DNA of 64,000 bases from Heyndrickxia shackletonii (GCF_001420715.1 NZ_LJJC01000006.1:260548-324547), one strand, 5' to 3'. Shown: positions 1 to 9,152, counted from the first letter of the stretch. Notes: a model not told the origin generated them from the letters alone. Program-made: numbers and translations.

Positions 1-383
1 TCAATTGTTTGCGATAATGAGATGTGGTAACGTTTAAGCAATGCTTTCACCCTTGCTACCAGCTCTATCGGCTCGAACGGCTTCACTAAATAATCATCCG
101 CTCCAAGGTCAAAGCCCTTCACCTTTTGGGTGGTCTCACCTTTTGCTGTTAACATCAGAACAGGGATATCATAAAATTCTCGAAGCTCCCTACATACCTG
201 CCAGCCATCCATATTGGGCATCATGATATCCAGAACTACTAATTCGATTTTCACCGTTTCTAGGATTTTGAGAGCTTCCAATCCATCCGAAGCTTCATAG
301 ATTTCCAAGCCTTCTTTTTTTAAAAATAACGCTACTAATTCACGAATATGTGAGTCGTCATCTACTACCATTATCTTCGCCAT
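1..383 (-). CDS. OmpR-type response regulator, receiver domain only (cut by window edge)
   Basis: Reading the minus strand from the ATG at 383 gives 127 residues with no stop before the window edge. It is a complete receiver domain: acidic pocket D8-D10, phospho-acceptor D52 in a VVLDIMMP context, the T79 switch in LMLTAKGE, and K101 in LVKPFEP. The C-terminal DNA-binding domain, presumably winged helix, lies outside the window. A GGAGGG-type site precedes the start. The gene begins 21 bases after the bmrA stop on the same strand, so co-transcription with bmrA is possible, and a partner histidine kinase would be expected beyond the edge. The receiver class is certain; the stimulus cannot be told. 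Confidence 0.93.
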   Translation of the reverse strand, partial: MAKIMVVDDDSHIRELVALFLKKEGLEIYEASDGLEALKILETVKIELVVLDIMMPNMDGWQVCRELREFYDIPVLMLTAKGETTQKVKGFDLGADDYLVKPFEPIELVARVKALLKRYHISLSQTI

Positions 384-404
384 TTTATCTATATCCCTCC
401 CCTT

Positions 405-2168
405 TTAGATATTTACACTGGGTTCATGAATTCTCAATTGCTGTTTGGCAAATTCACGATACATATTATGAGTCCTGAAAAGTTCATCATGAGTACCGCT
501 GCCCGTGATTCTACCTTTTTCAAAAAACAATATTTTATCTGCATCGACTACTGTTGAAAGACGATGCGCAATAATAAGCGTAGTTCTGCCGCTCATTAAA
601 TTTTGCAAAGCCTTTTGAACCACAATTTCTGATTTGCTATCCAAGCTTGAGGTTGCCTCATCCAGCATTAGTATATTGGGGTTACGGAGAAGTGCTCTCG
701 CAATCGCGATTCTTTGCCGCTGACCTCCCGATAGCTTGATTCCTCTTTCTCCTACCTCGGTATCAAATCCGGCTGGTAGTTCTTCTATAAATTGATCTGC
801 ATAGGCCATTCTTGCAGCATTTTTTAATTCTTCCTCACTGACTTCTCTACCTAATCCGTAACATATATTGTCGCGAATTGTTCCTGAAATAAGTGAACTT
901 TCCTGTGAAACATAGCCGATTTGACTCCGCCATGATTGCAGCGAAAAATCATTAATAGATTGGTTTCCAAGTGTTATCGACCCCTTTTGTGGCCGATAAA
1001 ATCTTTCTAATAACGAAAACAGCGTTGTTTTCCCGCTTCCGCTAGGTCCTACTATCGCTGTGACTTTCCCGGCCTCTACTTCAAACGTTATATCTTTTAA
1101 AACTTCTTCCCCTTCTTTATAAGAAAACTGTATATTGTTTACTTTAATTGATTGATCCACATTTTGCACTGTTTGGCTGGATACATCTTCTTCCTCTTCT
1201 TCGTTTAAAATAGAGATAATCCGTTCAGTCGCCCCCAATGCTTTTTGAAATTGGGTAAAGAACATGGTTAATTGTCCCATTGGCATGACAATTTGAAAAA
1301 GATACATAATAAAGGCAACCAAATCCCCTGCCGTTAATGCACCTGATGATACTCTCATGCCCCCATAACCAAGTATGACAACAAGTAAAACCATAACCAC
1401 TAAGGAAACAAGCGGTGTAATCAATGCTTGGATTTTGGCTTCTTTAAGTCCAAATTGAAGCAATTGGACAATCCCCTTTTTTCCACTTTTATATTCTTTA
1501 TTTTCAGCATTTGAGGCTTTTACAAGTCGAACCTCGGATAAAACTTGATTTAATATGGACGTAAAACGAGCCGTTTCATCCTGCATTCCTTTAGAAATCT
1601 TATGCATTTTCCCTCCAAGAGGCATTAATACTGCAAGCGCCAGAGGAACAGCAATGAAAATAAGCAATGTCATTCTCCAATCCAAAAGAAATAACACGAT
1701 CATGGAACCTACAATAGAAATAATCCCAGTCAAAAAACCAGTTAGATGGTCTGTAATCAAACTTTTCACAACCGCAGTATCATTGGTCATTCTGCTTACC
1801 GTATCCCCTGACTGGTGCTCATCGTAATAAGAAACCGGAAGAACGAGAAGTTTTTTCCATAGTCTTTCCCTTATTCCTGCAACAACGGTTTGACCAACAT
1901 GATTTAATAAGTAGACTGAAACTCCGCCGGCTATAGCCTGAACAATAATGGCTCCAACAAGCAAAGCTATTTTTCCGGTTCCCATTGAATGGAAGGAAAA
2001 ATGATTGATCAAATTTTTTGTAAAAAGCGGCACAACCAATCCTGCAACCGTTGTGCTGACACTTAATAATAATGCAATGAAGAGAACTATCTTTGATGGT
2101 TTAGCCTGAGAAATAAGTTGTATAAATGGTCTCCAATCGACCCTCTTTTCCTTTTCACCTTTTTTCAT
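405..2168 (-). CDS. bmrA: BmrA-type homodimeric multidrug ABC exporter
   Basis: A 587-residue half-transporter with an N-terminal six-helix exporter domain (about 25-310) fused to an ATPase domain. It has Walker A GPSGSGKTT near 374-382, signature LSGGQ near 479-483, Walker B ILMLDE near 499-504 and the H-loop histidine in IIAHRLS near 535, all canonical as expected for a homodimer. It matches Bacillus subtilis BmrA (YvcC) closely through both domains, including the YYDEHQSGDTVSR stretch. BmrA pumps hydrophobic drugs out across the cytoplasmic membrane. The ATG at 2168 is preferred to an upstream TTG because AAAGGGTG lies eight bases before it. A response regulator gene follows directly. Confidence 0.93.
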   Translation of the reverse strand: MKKGEKEKRVDWRPFIQLISQAKPSKIVLFIALLLSVSTTVAGLVVPLFTKNLINHFSFHSMGTGKIALLVGAIIVQAIAGGVSVYLLNHVGQTVVAGIRERLWKKLLVLPVSYYDEHQSGDTVSRMTNDTAVVKSLITDHLTGFLTGIISIVGSMIVLFLLDWRMTLLIFIAVPLALAVLMPLGGKMHKISKGMQDETARFTSILNQVLSEVRLVKASNAENKEYKSGKKGIVQLLQFGLKEAKIQALITPLVSLVVMVLLVVILGYGGMRVSSGALTAGDLVAFIMYLFQIVMPMGQLTMFFTQFQKALGATERIISILNEEEEEDVSSQTVQNVDQSIKVNNIQFSYKEGEEVLKDITFEVEAGKVTAIVGPSGSGKTTLFSLLERFYRPQKGSITLGNQSINDFSLQSWRSQIGYVSQESSLISGTIRDNICYGLGREVSEEELKNAARMAYADQFIEELPAGFDTEVGERGIKLSGGQRQRIAIARALLRNPNILMLDEATSSLDSKSEIVVQKALQNLMSGRTTLIIAHRLSTVVDADKILFFEKGRITGSGTHDELFRTHNMYREFAKQQLRIHEPSVNI

Positions 2169-2254
2169 TATCAATACACCCTTTACGTTTTTTCTGTATA
2201 TTGAGTATATGATTTTTATGTGAACTGAATATGAACTACATAAATTTACAAATC

Positions 2255-2278
2255 AAAAAGGGCCCCGAGGCCCTTTTT
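2255..2278 (-). terminator. Rho-independent terminator after the Lon-like protease gene
   Basis: Perfect 10-bp inverted repeat AAAAAGGGCC / GGCCCTTTTT with a four-base loop. On the minus strand it ends the transcript of the gene whose stop is at 2286. The symmetric T-runs could also stop plus-strand transcription. Confidence 0.9.
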
Positions 2279-2285
2279 GCTTCTC

Positions 2286-3320
2286 TTATTTTTTTGGAGG
2301 TAATTTTTCTAAGTAATGAATGGCATCCTTCATTGTTTTTACTGGTACAATCTTAATTTTATATCCCAGCTTATGCGCTTCATCCTTAATATCCTTCTCA
2401 TTTGTATCGCCTTTTTGTATATCTGCCGGACAGAAGAAGATATCAATACCCGCTTTGTGTGCGGCGACAATTTTATCGCGGATACCTCCAATTTGCCCTA
2501 CATTTCCATTCTGATCTATCGTTCCTGTTCCCGCAATTTGATATCCTTTCGTCAAGTCCCCAGGAACTATTTGGTTATAAATCTCTAATGAAAACATAAG
2601 ACCGGCAGATGGACCGCCAATATCTGATGCATTAATATTGATTTTTTTCGATGGCTGAATGGTAAATTCGTCTTCTGGGACAATCCCTATTCCAGCTCTC
2701 TTTGTTTTCTTATCAAGTGTTACTAGTGGAATGGTTGTTGTTTCATTCTTCCCGTCATGTGTCCATCCCAGTTGGACTGTATCTCCAGCTTTTTTGTTAG
2801 ACAAATAATGAATGAAGTCCACGGATTTTTTGACTGGGTGCCCATCTACTGAATGAATGATATCTCCGACCTTTATAGTTCCTTTTGCTTTCGAGTCTGG
2901 AAGCACCGCATATACGAATACCCCGTTATTCTGAACGTTCACCTTTTGGCCAGCTGCTTTTAGGCCTGAAGTAATGGCATTTTGTTGAGATGAACTCATC
3001 ATATGCTCTAATAAACGATCATATTCGGCATCACTCATATCGCCTTTTACATCCTGTGCTTTTTCCATTTGCGTATGAGGAGCCATTAGTCCATATAAAT
3101 AGATATATACATTTGTTGCCTTTGTGGAAAGAACAGTAGTTAAATATAGATTTCCTTTCTCATCCTTATGCCCATCCTGAACAGTTACCCGCGGAGACAA
3201 TTTCTCAACAGAGCCAGGTTGCTCTAAGTAATATGGCGTTGGAATAAATAAACCAATAATAAGTACGATAATAATGATAAAAAACGCAAGTGTTGATTTT
3301 CTTTTTAGGGATTTGTTCAT
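2286..3320 (-). CDS. ylbL: YlbL/SepM-type PDZ and Lon-like membrane serine protease
   Basis: 344 residues. One N-terminal membrane anchor (about 10-26), a PDZ domain (about 125-200) and a C-terminal Lon-type (S16) proteolytic domain with the Ser/Lys dyad visible as S238 in GGPSAG and K283 in IRDKIVAAH. The order matches B. subtilis YlbL and streptococcal SepM, which cut proteins or pheromones on the outer face of the membrane without ATP. The ATG at 3320 is chosen because AAAGGA lies seven bases upstream; the in-frame TTG at 3359 has no ribosome binding site. It appears to be a single-gene unit ending in the terminator at 2255-2278. The substrate is unknown. Confidence 0.9.
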   Translation of the reverse strand: MNKSLKRKSTLAFFIIIIVLIIGLFIPTPYYLEQPGSVEKLSPRVTVQDGHKDEKGNLYLTTVLSTKATNVYIYLYGLMAPHTQMEKAQDVKGDMSDAEYDRLLEHMMSSSQQNAITSGLKAAGQKVNVQNNGVFVYAVLPDSKAKGTIKVGDIIHSVDGHPVKKSVDFIHYLSNKKAGDTVQLGWTHDGKNETTTIPLVTLDKKTKRAGIGIVPEDEFTIQPSKKININASDIGGPSAGLMFSLEIYNQIVPGDLTKGYQIAGTGTIDQNGNVGQIGGIRDKIVAAHKAGIDIFFCPADIQKGDTNEKDIKDEAHKLGYKIKIVPVKTMKDAIHYLEKLPPKK

Positions 3321-3756
3321 TGTACGTTCCTTTCTAGTTAAAATTTCTGTCTCTTTCAAAGGCTCTTTTCTAAAACTTGTTGCTTTAATTAGTAAGAAAA
3401 TATGCCCCTAAACCAAGTCTGCTTAGGTTTTACAACAATTACGGAAAGCAAAATTCACTGCTAAAATAGCCTTTTTAAAAGGGTATACGATACCTGTTTA
3501 ATACATTCGTGCAATTATGCGGAAGTTCCTTTTATTTTTAGTCTTGTTAAAAATTTTATCATAGGATGATTAAAGGATGATGAGAGAAATATGACACTTT
3601 GGGGAGAGTGGTATTTACATTCATATAGGTATTTTTACCTAAAACAGGTCGTTTTTGTTGATTTCGGGCCGTTGGTCGCAGAAGTCAAGCCGTTTCGCAA
3701 TTTGACTTATACAAAACGAAAGACCATTCCTCAAAAAAATGGCCTCTTCATTACAT
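3321..3756. other. Intergenic region of about 430 bp with no convincing gene
   Basis: It holds the upstream region of the Lon-like protease gene and the 3' end of the alkylation repair operon. A plus-strand frame from 3591 runs into the antisense of ogt and has no ribosome binding site or recognisable motif. Apart from the terminator at 3717-3745 I see nothing here. Confidence 0.6.
3717..3745 (-). terminator. Probable terminator of the adaA-alkA-ogt operon
   Basis: On the minus strand, AGGCCATT and AATGGTCT pair (one G-T) and are followed by a T-rich tract (TTCGTTTTG), just after the ogt stop. Confidence 0.7.
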
Positions 3757-4239
3757 CTATTTATTTTCTAAAGCTTTTTCATGCTTTAAAAGCCACTCTT
3801 TACGCCATAATCCGCCCGCATAGCCAGTTAAAGTACCATTTGACCCGACAATCCGGTGGCAAGGAACAATAATACTTAACTTATTTTTTCCGTTTGCACT
3901 GCCTACTGCTCGAACTGCCTTTTCATTCCCTATTGAAACAGCGATATCCTTATAAGAACCTGTTTTTGCAAAAGGGATTTGCGTTAAAGCATTCCAAACT
4001 GTTTTTTGAAAATCCGTTCCTTCAAAGATATATGGAATATTGAATTCCTGACGTGTCCCTTTAAAATATTCATCAAGCTGTGTATAACATTCCTTTAATA
4101 ATTCTGGTGTGTCTTCTTGAAGTTTATGAACAACATTATCTTGTTCCAGAAATAAAATCGAATAAATAGCTTCTTCCGTTCCTGCTATTTCAAGGACTCC
4201 AAGGGGTGAAGGATACTCCAATTTATATAGCTTGTTCAT
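3757..4239 (-). CDS. ogt: Methylated-DNA--protein-cysteine methyltransferase
   Basis: 160 residues, the usual length for a stand-alone O6-alkylguanine-DNA methyltransferase. The alkyl acceptor is C127 in IVPCHRIVG, preceded by the DNA-binding helix (RAVGSANGKN). The protein transfers the alkyl group from O6-alkylguanine to this cysteine once and is then spent. The ATG at 4239 has GGAGGT seven bases upstream; the longer frame to 4269 has no site. The start lies 17 bases inside the 3' end of alkA, so the two are translationally coupled. In B. subtilis this role in the adaptive response is played by AdaB. Confidence 0.95.
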   Translation of the reverse strand: MNKLYKLEYPSPLGVLEIAGTEEAIYSILFLEQDNVVHKLQEDTPELLKECYTQLDEYFKGTRQEFNIPYIFEGTDFQKTVWNALTQIPFAKTGSYKDIAVSIGNEKAVRAVGSANGKNKLSIIVPCHRIVGSNGTLTGYAGGLWRKEWLLKHEKALENK

Positions 4240-5140
4240 ATAAAGACCTCCATAAATAGAAAGTGGCATACGCTTGCCAGCCTTCCCAGTTTACTGCCAA
4301 TTCTTTGATTTCCTCAATGGATGGTTTCCGATCTAATCCTAATTGAAGTTTTAATGCATTATGAAGCCCAACATCTGCGATTGGAAAGGCAGCTGGATGA
4401 TGCAGACATTTCATAATAACATAATCTGCCGTCCATGCACCCACTCCGCGAATCGCTGTTAAAGATTTGTGCATTTCTTGAAAATCCTGCTCCTTAAGCA
4501 ATGCTTCCTTGCTCAATTCATCACTGGCCATCGCTTCGGCAATACCAATTACATATTCTGCTTTTCTCATGGTGAACTGCAGTTTTCTAAGATCCTCTAC
4601 TTCTAAAGAAGCAATTTTTTGAAAAGGTGGATGGACCCAGAAGGTCTCCCCTTCAAAGATAATGCTTTCTCCAAACTGCTCCACAAATCGTTTCTTTAAT
4701 GTATAGGCAAAGGTTAGATTGATTTGCTGTCCGATAATAGCCCAAACTAATGCTTCAAATAAGTCTGGTATGCCCATAATACGCAAACCGCTATACTTCT
4801 GAACAATCGGCTCTAGAATTTTATCTGTTTGTGACATTTTATAAAAGTGCGTTAGATCTTTATCTAAATCAAACCATTCCCATACGAATATGGCAACTTG
4901 TTCACGGATATTTTTAGAAGGAACTCCATTAGGAAATTCAATTCGGAGTGAGCGCGAGTTGCCACCTATTTTAAACAAAATCAGTTCTTCCTCTATCTTG
5001 AGTAGCTTAAAAACATGCTGACCCTGTATTTGATGCAGCACTTCTTGTTCCGATCTCCCCAAAAACACTAGACACTCCTCATAGTTAAATTCCTTAGGAG
5101 GGAAAATATCGAGGTGAGTTTCTTGATCAACCCATCTCAT
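4223..5140 (-). CDS. alkA: DNA-3-methyladenine glycosylase II (AlkA type)
   Basis: 305 residues. An N-terminal AlkA-type domain is followed by a helix-hairpin-helix (RGVGAWTADYV, 231-241) and the catalytic aspartate D256 of the GPD loop (FPIADVG). The enzyme excises N3-methyladenine and other alkylated bases to begin base excision repair. The ATG at 5140 is chosen because GGGAG lies seven bases before it and the N-terminus then lines up with B. subtilis AlkA. The GTG at 5167 has no ribosome binding site. It overlaps the end of adaA by 14 bases and the start of ogt by 17. Confidence 0.94.
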   Translation of the reverse strand: MRWVDQETHLDIFPPKEFNYEECLVFLGRSEQEVLHQIQGQHVFKLLKIEEELILFKIGGNSRSLRIEFPNGVPSKNIREQVAIFVWEWFDLDKDLTHFYKMSQTDKILEPIVQKYSGLRIMGIPDLFEALVWAIIGQQINLTFAYTLKKRFVEQFGESIIFEGETFWVHPPFQKIASLEVEDLRKLQFTMRKAEYVIGIAEAMASDELSKEALLKEQDFQEMHKSLTAIRGVGAWTADYVIMKCLHHPAAFPIADVGLHNALKLQLGLDRKPSIEEIKELAVNWEGWQAYATFYLWRSLYEQAI

Positions 5141-5699
5141 ATTGAAGCTCCCTATTTCGATACTCACTAGGTGAACATTGCTTTACATTACGGAACACCT
5201 TGTAAAAATTAGATGGGCTTTGAAATCCAACTTCATAACAAATCTCAAGATTTGTGAGCTTCGTATTTTTTAGTAAATGTGCTGCTTTATCTACTCTTAT
5301 CTTTTCTAGATACGTTCGTGGGGTTTCTGATGTTTCCTGTTTAAAGAGACGCTCAAGATAATACGGGCTAACCCCAACATGGTCTGCAATATCCTGCAGC
5401 AAGATTTTTTGCTTATAGTGATTAATCAAGAAAGATATAACATTTCTGACAAGGCCGATATGCGGGGAATGTTCCACTTCTGGCTGGCATCGCTTGCAAG
5501 CCCGGAACCCAGCTTTCTCAACATCCTCGATGTTTTGATAGAATTCCACATTCACTTTTTTCGGCTTTCTTGATCGACAAGATGGTCTGCAGTATATTTT
5601 CGTTGTCTTAACCGCGGTAAAAAATAATCCATCGTATTTATAATCACATTCCATGATTTTTTCCCACATTTCATCAAAAGAAAGATTGATGGTTTCCAC
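5127..5699 (-). CDS. adaA: AdaA methylphosphotriester-DNA methyltransferase and AraC-type activator
   Basis: 190 residues. The N-terminal zinc domain has four cysteines, C37 and C41 in IYCRPSCRSR and C68 and C71 in ACKRCQP. C37 is the expected methyl acceptor. The second half (about 85-185) is a double helix-turn-helix AraC domain. In B. subtilis AdaA, methylation by Sp-methylphosphotriesters turns the protein into an activator of the ada operon. The GTG start at 5699 is backed by AAGGAG eight bases upstream. It is the first gene of an overlapping adaA-alkA-ogt operon and so is probably self-activated. Confidence 0.95.
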   Translation of the reverse strand: METINLSFDEMWEKIMECDYKYDGLFFTAVKTTKIYCRPSCRSRKPKKVNVEFYQNIEDVEKAGFRACKRCQPEVEHSPHIGLVRNVISFLINHYKQKILLQDIADHVGVSPYYLERLFKQETSETPRTYLEKIRVDKAAHLLKNTKLTNLEICYEVGFQSPSNFYKVFRNVKQCSPSEYRNRELQYEMG

Positions 5700-5867
5700 T
5701 ATCCAAACTCCTTTCTGACCTCATTTCAAGGCAAATGTTCTTTTTCCATTATACTTCATCCTATTGTTATAAGGGATTGCCCCATACTTTTGTTGTACCC
5801 CATTTTAACAAGGAATTTACATTCATTTCGTCCTCATTCTTGCTGTTATGGTCTAAGAATTTATGTC

Positions 5868-5895
5868 AAAAAAAGAAGAGCCTTATAGCTCTTCT
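5868..5895 (-). terminator. Terminator of the flavoprotein gene
   Basis: AGAAGAGC / GCTCTTCT stem with a six-base loop, followed on the minus strand by seven T. The stem begins inside the stop codon of the oxidoreductase gene. Confidence 0.88.
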
Positions 5896-6967
5896 AAATT
5901 CCCTTATCCTTTAATAGACTCTTATGTATCCAAATCGCCGCTTGCAGGCCTTCCCCCATTGCAATCGTTACTTGCTCAGAGTGCGCCACCACGTCACCAG
6001 CCGCCCATACATGTTCAATATTCGTCATTTTCGTTCTAGGGTCAACTAGAATATGCTTGTTTTTGTGAAGCTCCACACCTAATTTTTCTGCAATAGAAGA
6101 ATGGACTGCATTACCTCCGAATGCAACAAACGCCCGATTTGCCGCTATTTTTTTACCATTTTCTAAATGAACTCCTTGTATGGCGGAACCATCTGCAATG
6201 ATTTCTTTTATTTCTTCTTGATATAATTCAATTTTCTTATCCTTTAATTGTTGCAATATATTTGCATCTATTGCTTTCTTTTCATGATTAATATAGATGA
6301 GTTCGTCTGTCCAATAGGTTAGCGTTAGCGCCATGTTTGCTCCTACATTTCCCGAACCCAGGACAAGTGCACGCTTATTCTTCACTTCATAACCATCGCA
6401 ATCCGGGCATACATAGACACTGATTCCAAGACAAGGATACAAATTTGGAAATGGCGGCAGCCTGTCCATTACTCCTGTTGCGATCAATACTCTCTTTCCA
6501 TAAAAGGGTTTGCTAGCTTTAGAGTAAAGAATAAATTGCCCGCCCTGTTTTTCAATCTCTACAACTTCTTCTTCGATGAATTGAACGTCTAACTGTTCCG
6601 CCTGTGATTTTCCTGTTTCTCTAAGAATTCGTCCGCTTACACCATCTGGCCAACCTAAAATATTGTGATAAGCATGGCACAGATTGGACCGTCCGTAATT
6701 GGAATCAATCACAAGCACATTGTGACAATACCTTCCCAATTGAATAGCCGCTTGCAGTCCCGCAATTCCGCCGCCAACAACGATGCAATCATGGACTTCA
6801 GGTTCTTTTTTTCTGTTAGATGCAACAAATAATTCATCAGAAAATAAATTGTCAGATTTATTGTAACGTTCATCACGATCCATAGCAGCACCTCTACTTA
6901 TTACCTTTTTAACATTATATCCCTTATTAGTAGGTGTTATAATATCCATTACCTTGAGGCTTTCCAT
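5894..6967 (-). CDS. Thioredoxin-reductase-like FAD/NAD(P) oxidoreductase with an N-terminal extension
   Basis: 357 residues. About 57 extra residues come first, then the FAD Rossmann motif GGGIAG (65-70), a redox CxxC at C187-C190 in VCPDCDG, an NAD(P) motif (GSGNVGAN) and a C-terminal FAD motif (AAGDVV). The domain order is that of the low molecular weight thioredoxin reductase family. The CPDC motif departs from the usual CAxC, and the polar extension (rich in D, R, N and K) is not part of the core fold, so the partner may not be thioredoxin. The start at 6967 has GGAGGG seven bases upstream and is secure. It appears monocistronic. Confidence 0.82.
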   Translation of the reverse strand: MESLKVMDIITPTNKGYNVKKVISRGAAMDRDERYNKSDNLFSDELFVASNRKKEPEVHDCIVVGGGIAGLQAAIQLGRYCHNVLVIDSNYGRSNLCHAYHNILGWPDGVSGRILRETGKSQAEQLDVQFIEEEVVEIEKQGGQFILYSKASKPFYGKRVLIATGVMDRLPPFPNLYPCLGISVYVCPDCDGYEVKNKRALVLGSGNVGANMALTLTYWTDELIYINHEKKAIDANILQQLKDKKIELYQEEIKEIIADGSAIQGVHLENGKKIAANRAFVAFGGNAVHSSIAEKLGVELHKNKHILVDPRTKMTNIEHVWAAGDVVAHSEQVTIAMGEGLQAAIWIHKSLLKDKGI

Positions 6968-7086
6968 TGTATTTCCCTCCAGAAAGGTATTTTTGTGCTA
7001 ATTTTTTATCATATTTTATTAAAGAGTATTAGTTGACTGCCCAAATGATAACCACTAAGACGACTTTCATAATAGGAAATAGTTGC

Positions 7087-7130
7087 AAAAAAAAACCGTT
7101 TCTAATGATATTGCCAATAGAAACGGTTTT
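7087..7130 (-). terminator. Terminator of the DUF4309-like lipoprotein gene
   Basis: AAAACCGTTTCT pairs perfectly with AGAAACGGTTTT; on the minus strand the stem runs into nine T. Confidence 0.9.
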
Positions 7131-7134
7131 CCCT

Positions 7135-7626
7135 TTATTTTTTTCGCAAGCTTAGCCAAATTTTGTTATTAGATAGGGACTCAATTTGAACGATATAGTT
7201 ACCCTCTGGATATTGGAGAATCTTCGTCGTCATTTTTACCTTGTGAAGATTGCCCAGCCTTTTATTCGCTTCTTTTATAGACATATTTAATTCAACCAAA
7301 GTGATATAGGCGATATTGGTTTCATCTACGACAAAGGTGATTTTTTGTCCTTTTTTAACATACACGTAATCTTTGATGTCTTCGTTGTCGATAATTTTAT
7401 CTGGCTTTCCCCAATTTTTTGTTATTTCATCAATAGGAGTGCGGTCGTCTTGTTTAAAGGGGATTCCTTTAATTGTACCCATTTTAAATTGGTTTATTGT
7501 ATCTTTATCTAATACAACAATTCCGGACTCTTTTTGTGGCTTTTCTTCACTTGTTTTGTTCGAACATCCAGCGACTCCGGCAAAACAAAGGAAAAAGGCA
7601 ATAAAAATATATCCGATTTTTTTCAA
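7135..7626 (-). CDS. Lipoprotein with a YjgB/DUF4309-like domain
   Basis: 163 residues. A lipoprotein signal peptide with a lipobox ending at C21 (AGVAGC) is followed by a short polar linker. A domain of about 110 residues contains the pattern MGTIKGIPF...WGKPDK, which resembles the DUF4309 family represented by B. subtilis YjgB. The function is unknown. The protein should be anchored to the outer face of the membrane. The TTG start has AAAGGATG upstream. The gene lies 38 bases after the amidase stop on the same strand and may share its transcript. Confidence 0.7.
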   Translation of the reverse strand: MKKIGYIFIAFFLCFAGVAGCSNKTSEEKPQKESGIVVLDKDTINQFKMGTIKGIPFKQDDRTPIDEITKNWGKPDKIIDNEDIKDYVYVKKGQKITFVVDETNIAYITLVELNMSIKEANKRLGNLHKVKMTTKILQYPEGNYIVQIESLSNNKIWLSLRKK

Positions 7627-7664
7627 GGTTACACATCCTTTGTTACTTTTTTAAGTTTAACTTA

Positions 7665-9152
7665 TTATTTAAACAATGGATTCCCTTCCATACCTACCCA
7701 CAAATCAGACTGTTCTAATTGTGCTGCCATCCAGAGTAGCCAATCCTCCCTCCCTTTAGGCGCGATAAATTGCACACCAAGAGGAAGACCATTAGAAGTA
7801 AGATGCGTTGGCACACTTATAGCCGGCTGCCCGGTTAAATTAGCTAATTGCGTAAACGGTGTATAAGTTAAGCTTGGTAAAAACATATCATAAACAAGTT
7901 TTTGCTGTTCTGTTTTGATAAGGTCTGTAACTTTCATTAGCTCTTCTATTTCTTGCTGATTTTGAGTAAGCTCACCCACTTTTGGAGCAGGAAACGCTGT
8001 TGCTGGTGTTATATAAAAATCATAGTTTTCATGGAACTTAGCCATCTGGGCAGCTGCAATATCCCATTCTGCTAAACTATTAGTAAATTCCGCTGCAGTG
8101 ACAGATTTACCTGCAACATTAATAACCCATGAGACAATTTCCATGTCATTTGCTGTAATCGGTCTGCCAAGAGCTTTTTCCATATCAATAACCATAGCGG
8201 AGATTTCTCCGTTGTTCATTAAATAATAGTTTTCCATTAAGCGGATGCCGTCCACTGAATTGGATTGTTCCACGACAGCGTGCCCTTGTTCTTCAAGCCA
8301 TTTTGCAACATTGTGGACAGCCTGCATCGCTTCATCGCTCACCGGTGTGCCGACAGGAGATTCCGTCGTAAATGCAATCTTGAATTTTCGATTATGATTT
8401 TTTTGTATTTCTTCCAGATAGCTTCCCGGAAACAATGGCACCTGAAAGGCAGCTTCCGGCTGGATTGTTTGTAAAAGGTCGAGCATCGCCGCACTGTCCC
8501 TGACCGTTCTTGATAAGCAAAAATCAATGGATGCCCCTTGCCATTGTCGGCCTACACCCGGGCCGACCGGAGTTCGGCCTCTCGTAGGCTTCAATCCGAA
8601 AAGGCTTGTGAAGGATGCCGGTATTCGGATAGAGCCACCTCCATCACTTGCACCTGCTATTGGAACTACCCCTGACGCTACACTTGCCGCTGAGCCGCCG
8701 CTCGAGCCACCCGCAGAGTAATCCGTATTCCAAGGATTTCTTGTTGGTCCATATACAGCCGGCTCTGTAATATTTTTAAGCCCGTACTCTGGTGTGTTGG
8801 TTTGTCCAATAAATAAGAATCCTGCTTTACGGAGACGTGATACAAAATTGGAATCACGTTTTGCGATATTTTGCATTAAGAGCTTTGCGCCTGCTGTTAA
8901 AGGTTCTCCTTCGATTGCTTGAGAGATATCTTTGAGTACGATTGGCACCCCAGCAAAAGGCTGATCTTCAATTGAAACGGTTTCCGCCTCTTTCATTACT
9001 TTTTCTTTCCTCGTACGAATCACACTATTTAATGTCGGGTTCACCTCTTCCAAGCGTTTAAATGCCGCATCTATTAATTCCTGTGGAGAAACTTGTTTAG
9101 TTTTTATTAAATTTGCTAATCCTAATCCATCATAAGTTGAATACGTATCCAT
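7665..9152 (-). CDS. Amidase signature family hydrolase (NylA-like)
   Basis: 495 residues, full length for the family. The Ser-cisSer-Lys triad is visible: K74 in IVLKD, cis-S150 in the GGSSGGS loop, and nucleophile S174 in DGGGSIRIPA, with the characteristic 24-residue spacing between the serines. Overall similarity is closest to 6-aminohexanoate-cyclic-dimer hydrolase-type amidases rather than GatA, and there is no gatC or gatB nearby, so a role in tRNA amidation is unlikely. There is no signal peptide, so it is cytoplasmic. The ATG at 9152 has AAGGAG seven bases before it. The natural amide substrate is unknown. Confidence 0.88.
   Translation of the reverse strand: MDTYSTYDGLGLANLIKTKQVSPQELIDAAFKRLEEVNPTLNSVIRTRKEKVMKEAETVSIEDQPFAGVPIVLKDISQAIEGEPLTAGAKLLMQNIAKRDSNFVSRLRKAGFLFIGQTNTPEYGLKNITEPAVYGPTRNPWNTDYSAGGSSGGSAASVASGVVPIAGASDGGGSIRIPASFTSLFGLKPTRGRTPVGPGVGRQWQGASIDFCLSRTVRDSAAMLDLLQTIQPEAAFQVPLFPGSYLEEIQKNHNRKFKIAFTTESPVGTPVSDEAMQAVHNVAKWLEEQGHAVVEQSNSVDGIRLMENYYLMNNGEISAMVIDMEKALGRPITANDMEIVSWVINVAGKSVTAAEFTNSLAEWDIAAAQMAKFHENYDFYITPATAFPAPKVGELTQNQQEIEELMKVTDLIKTEQQKLVYDMFLPSLTYTPFTQLANLTGQPAISVPTHLTSNGLPLGVQFIAPKGREDWLLWMAAQLEQSDLWVGMEGNPLFK

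Noticed and set aside
3591-3872. 93-codon plus-strand frame
   Set aside because: It has no ribosome binding site, runs through the ogt terminator into the antisense of ogt, and has no recognisable motif.
7665-9152. Amidase considered as GatA of the tRNA amidotransferase
   Set aside because: There is no gatB or gatC nearby, and the sequence outside the signature resembles NylA-type amidases.
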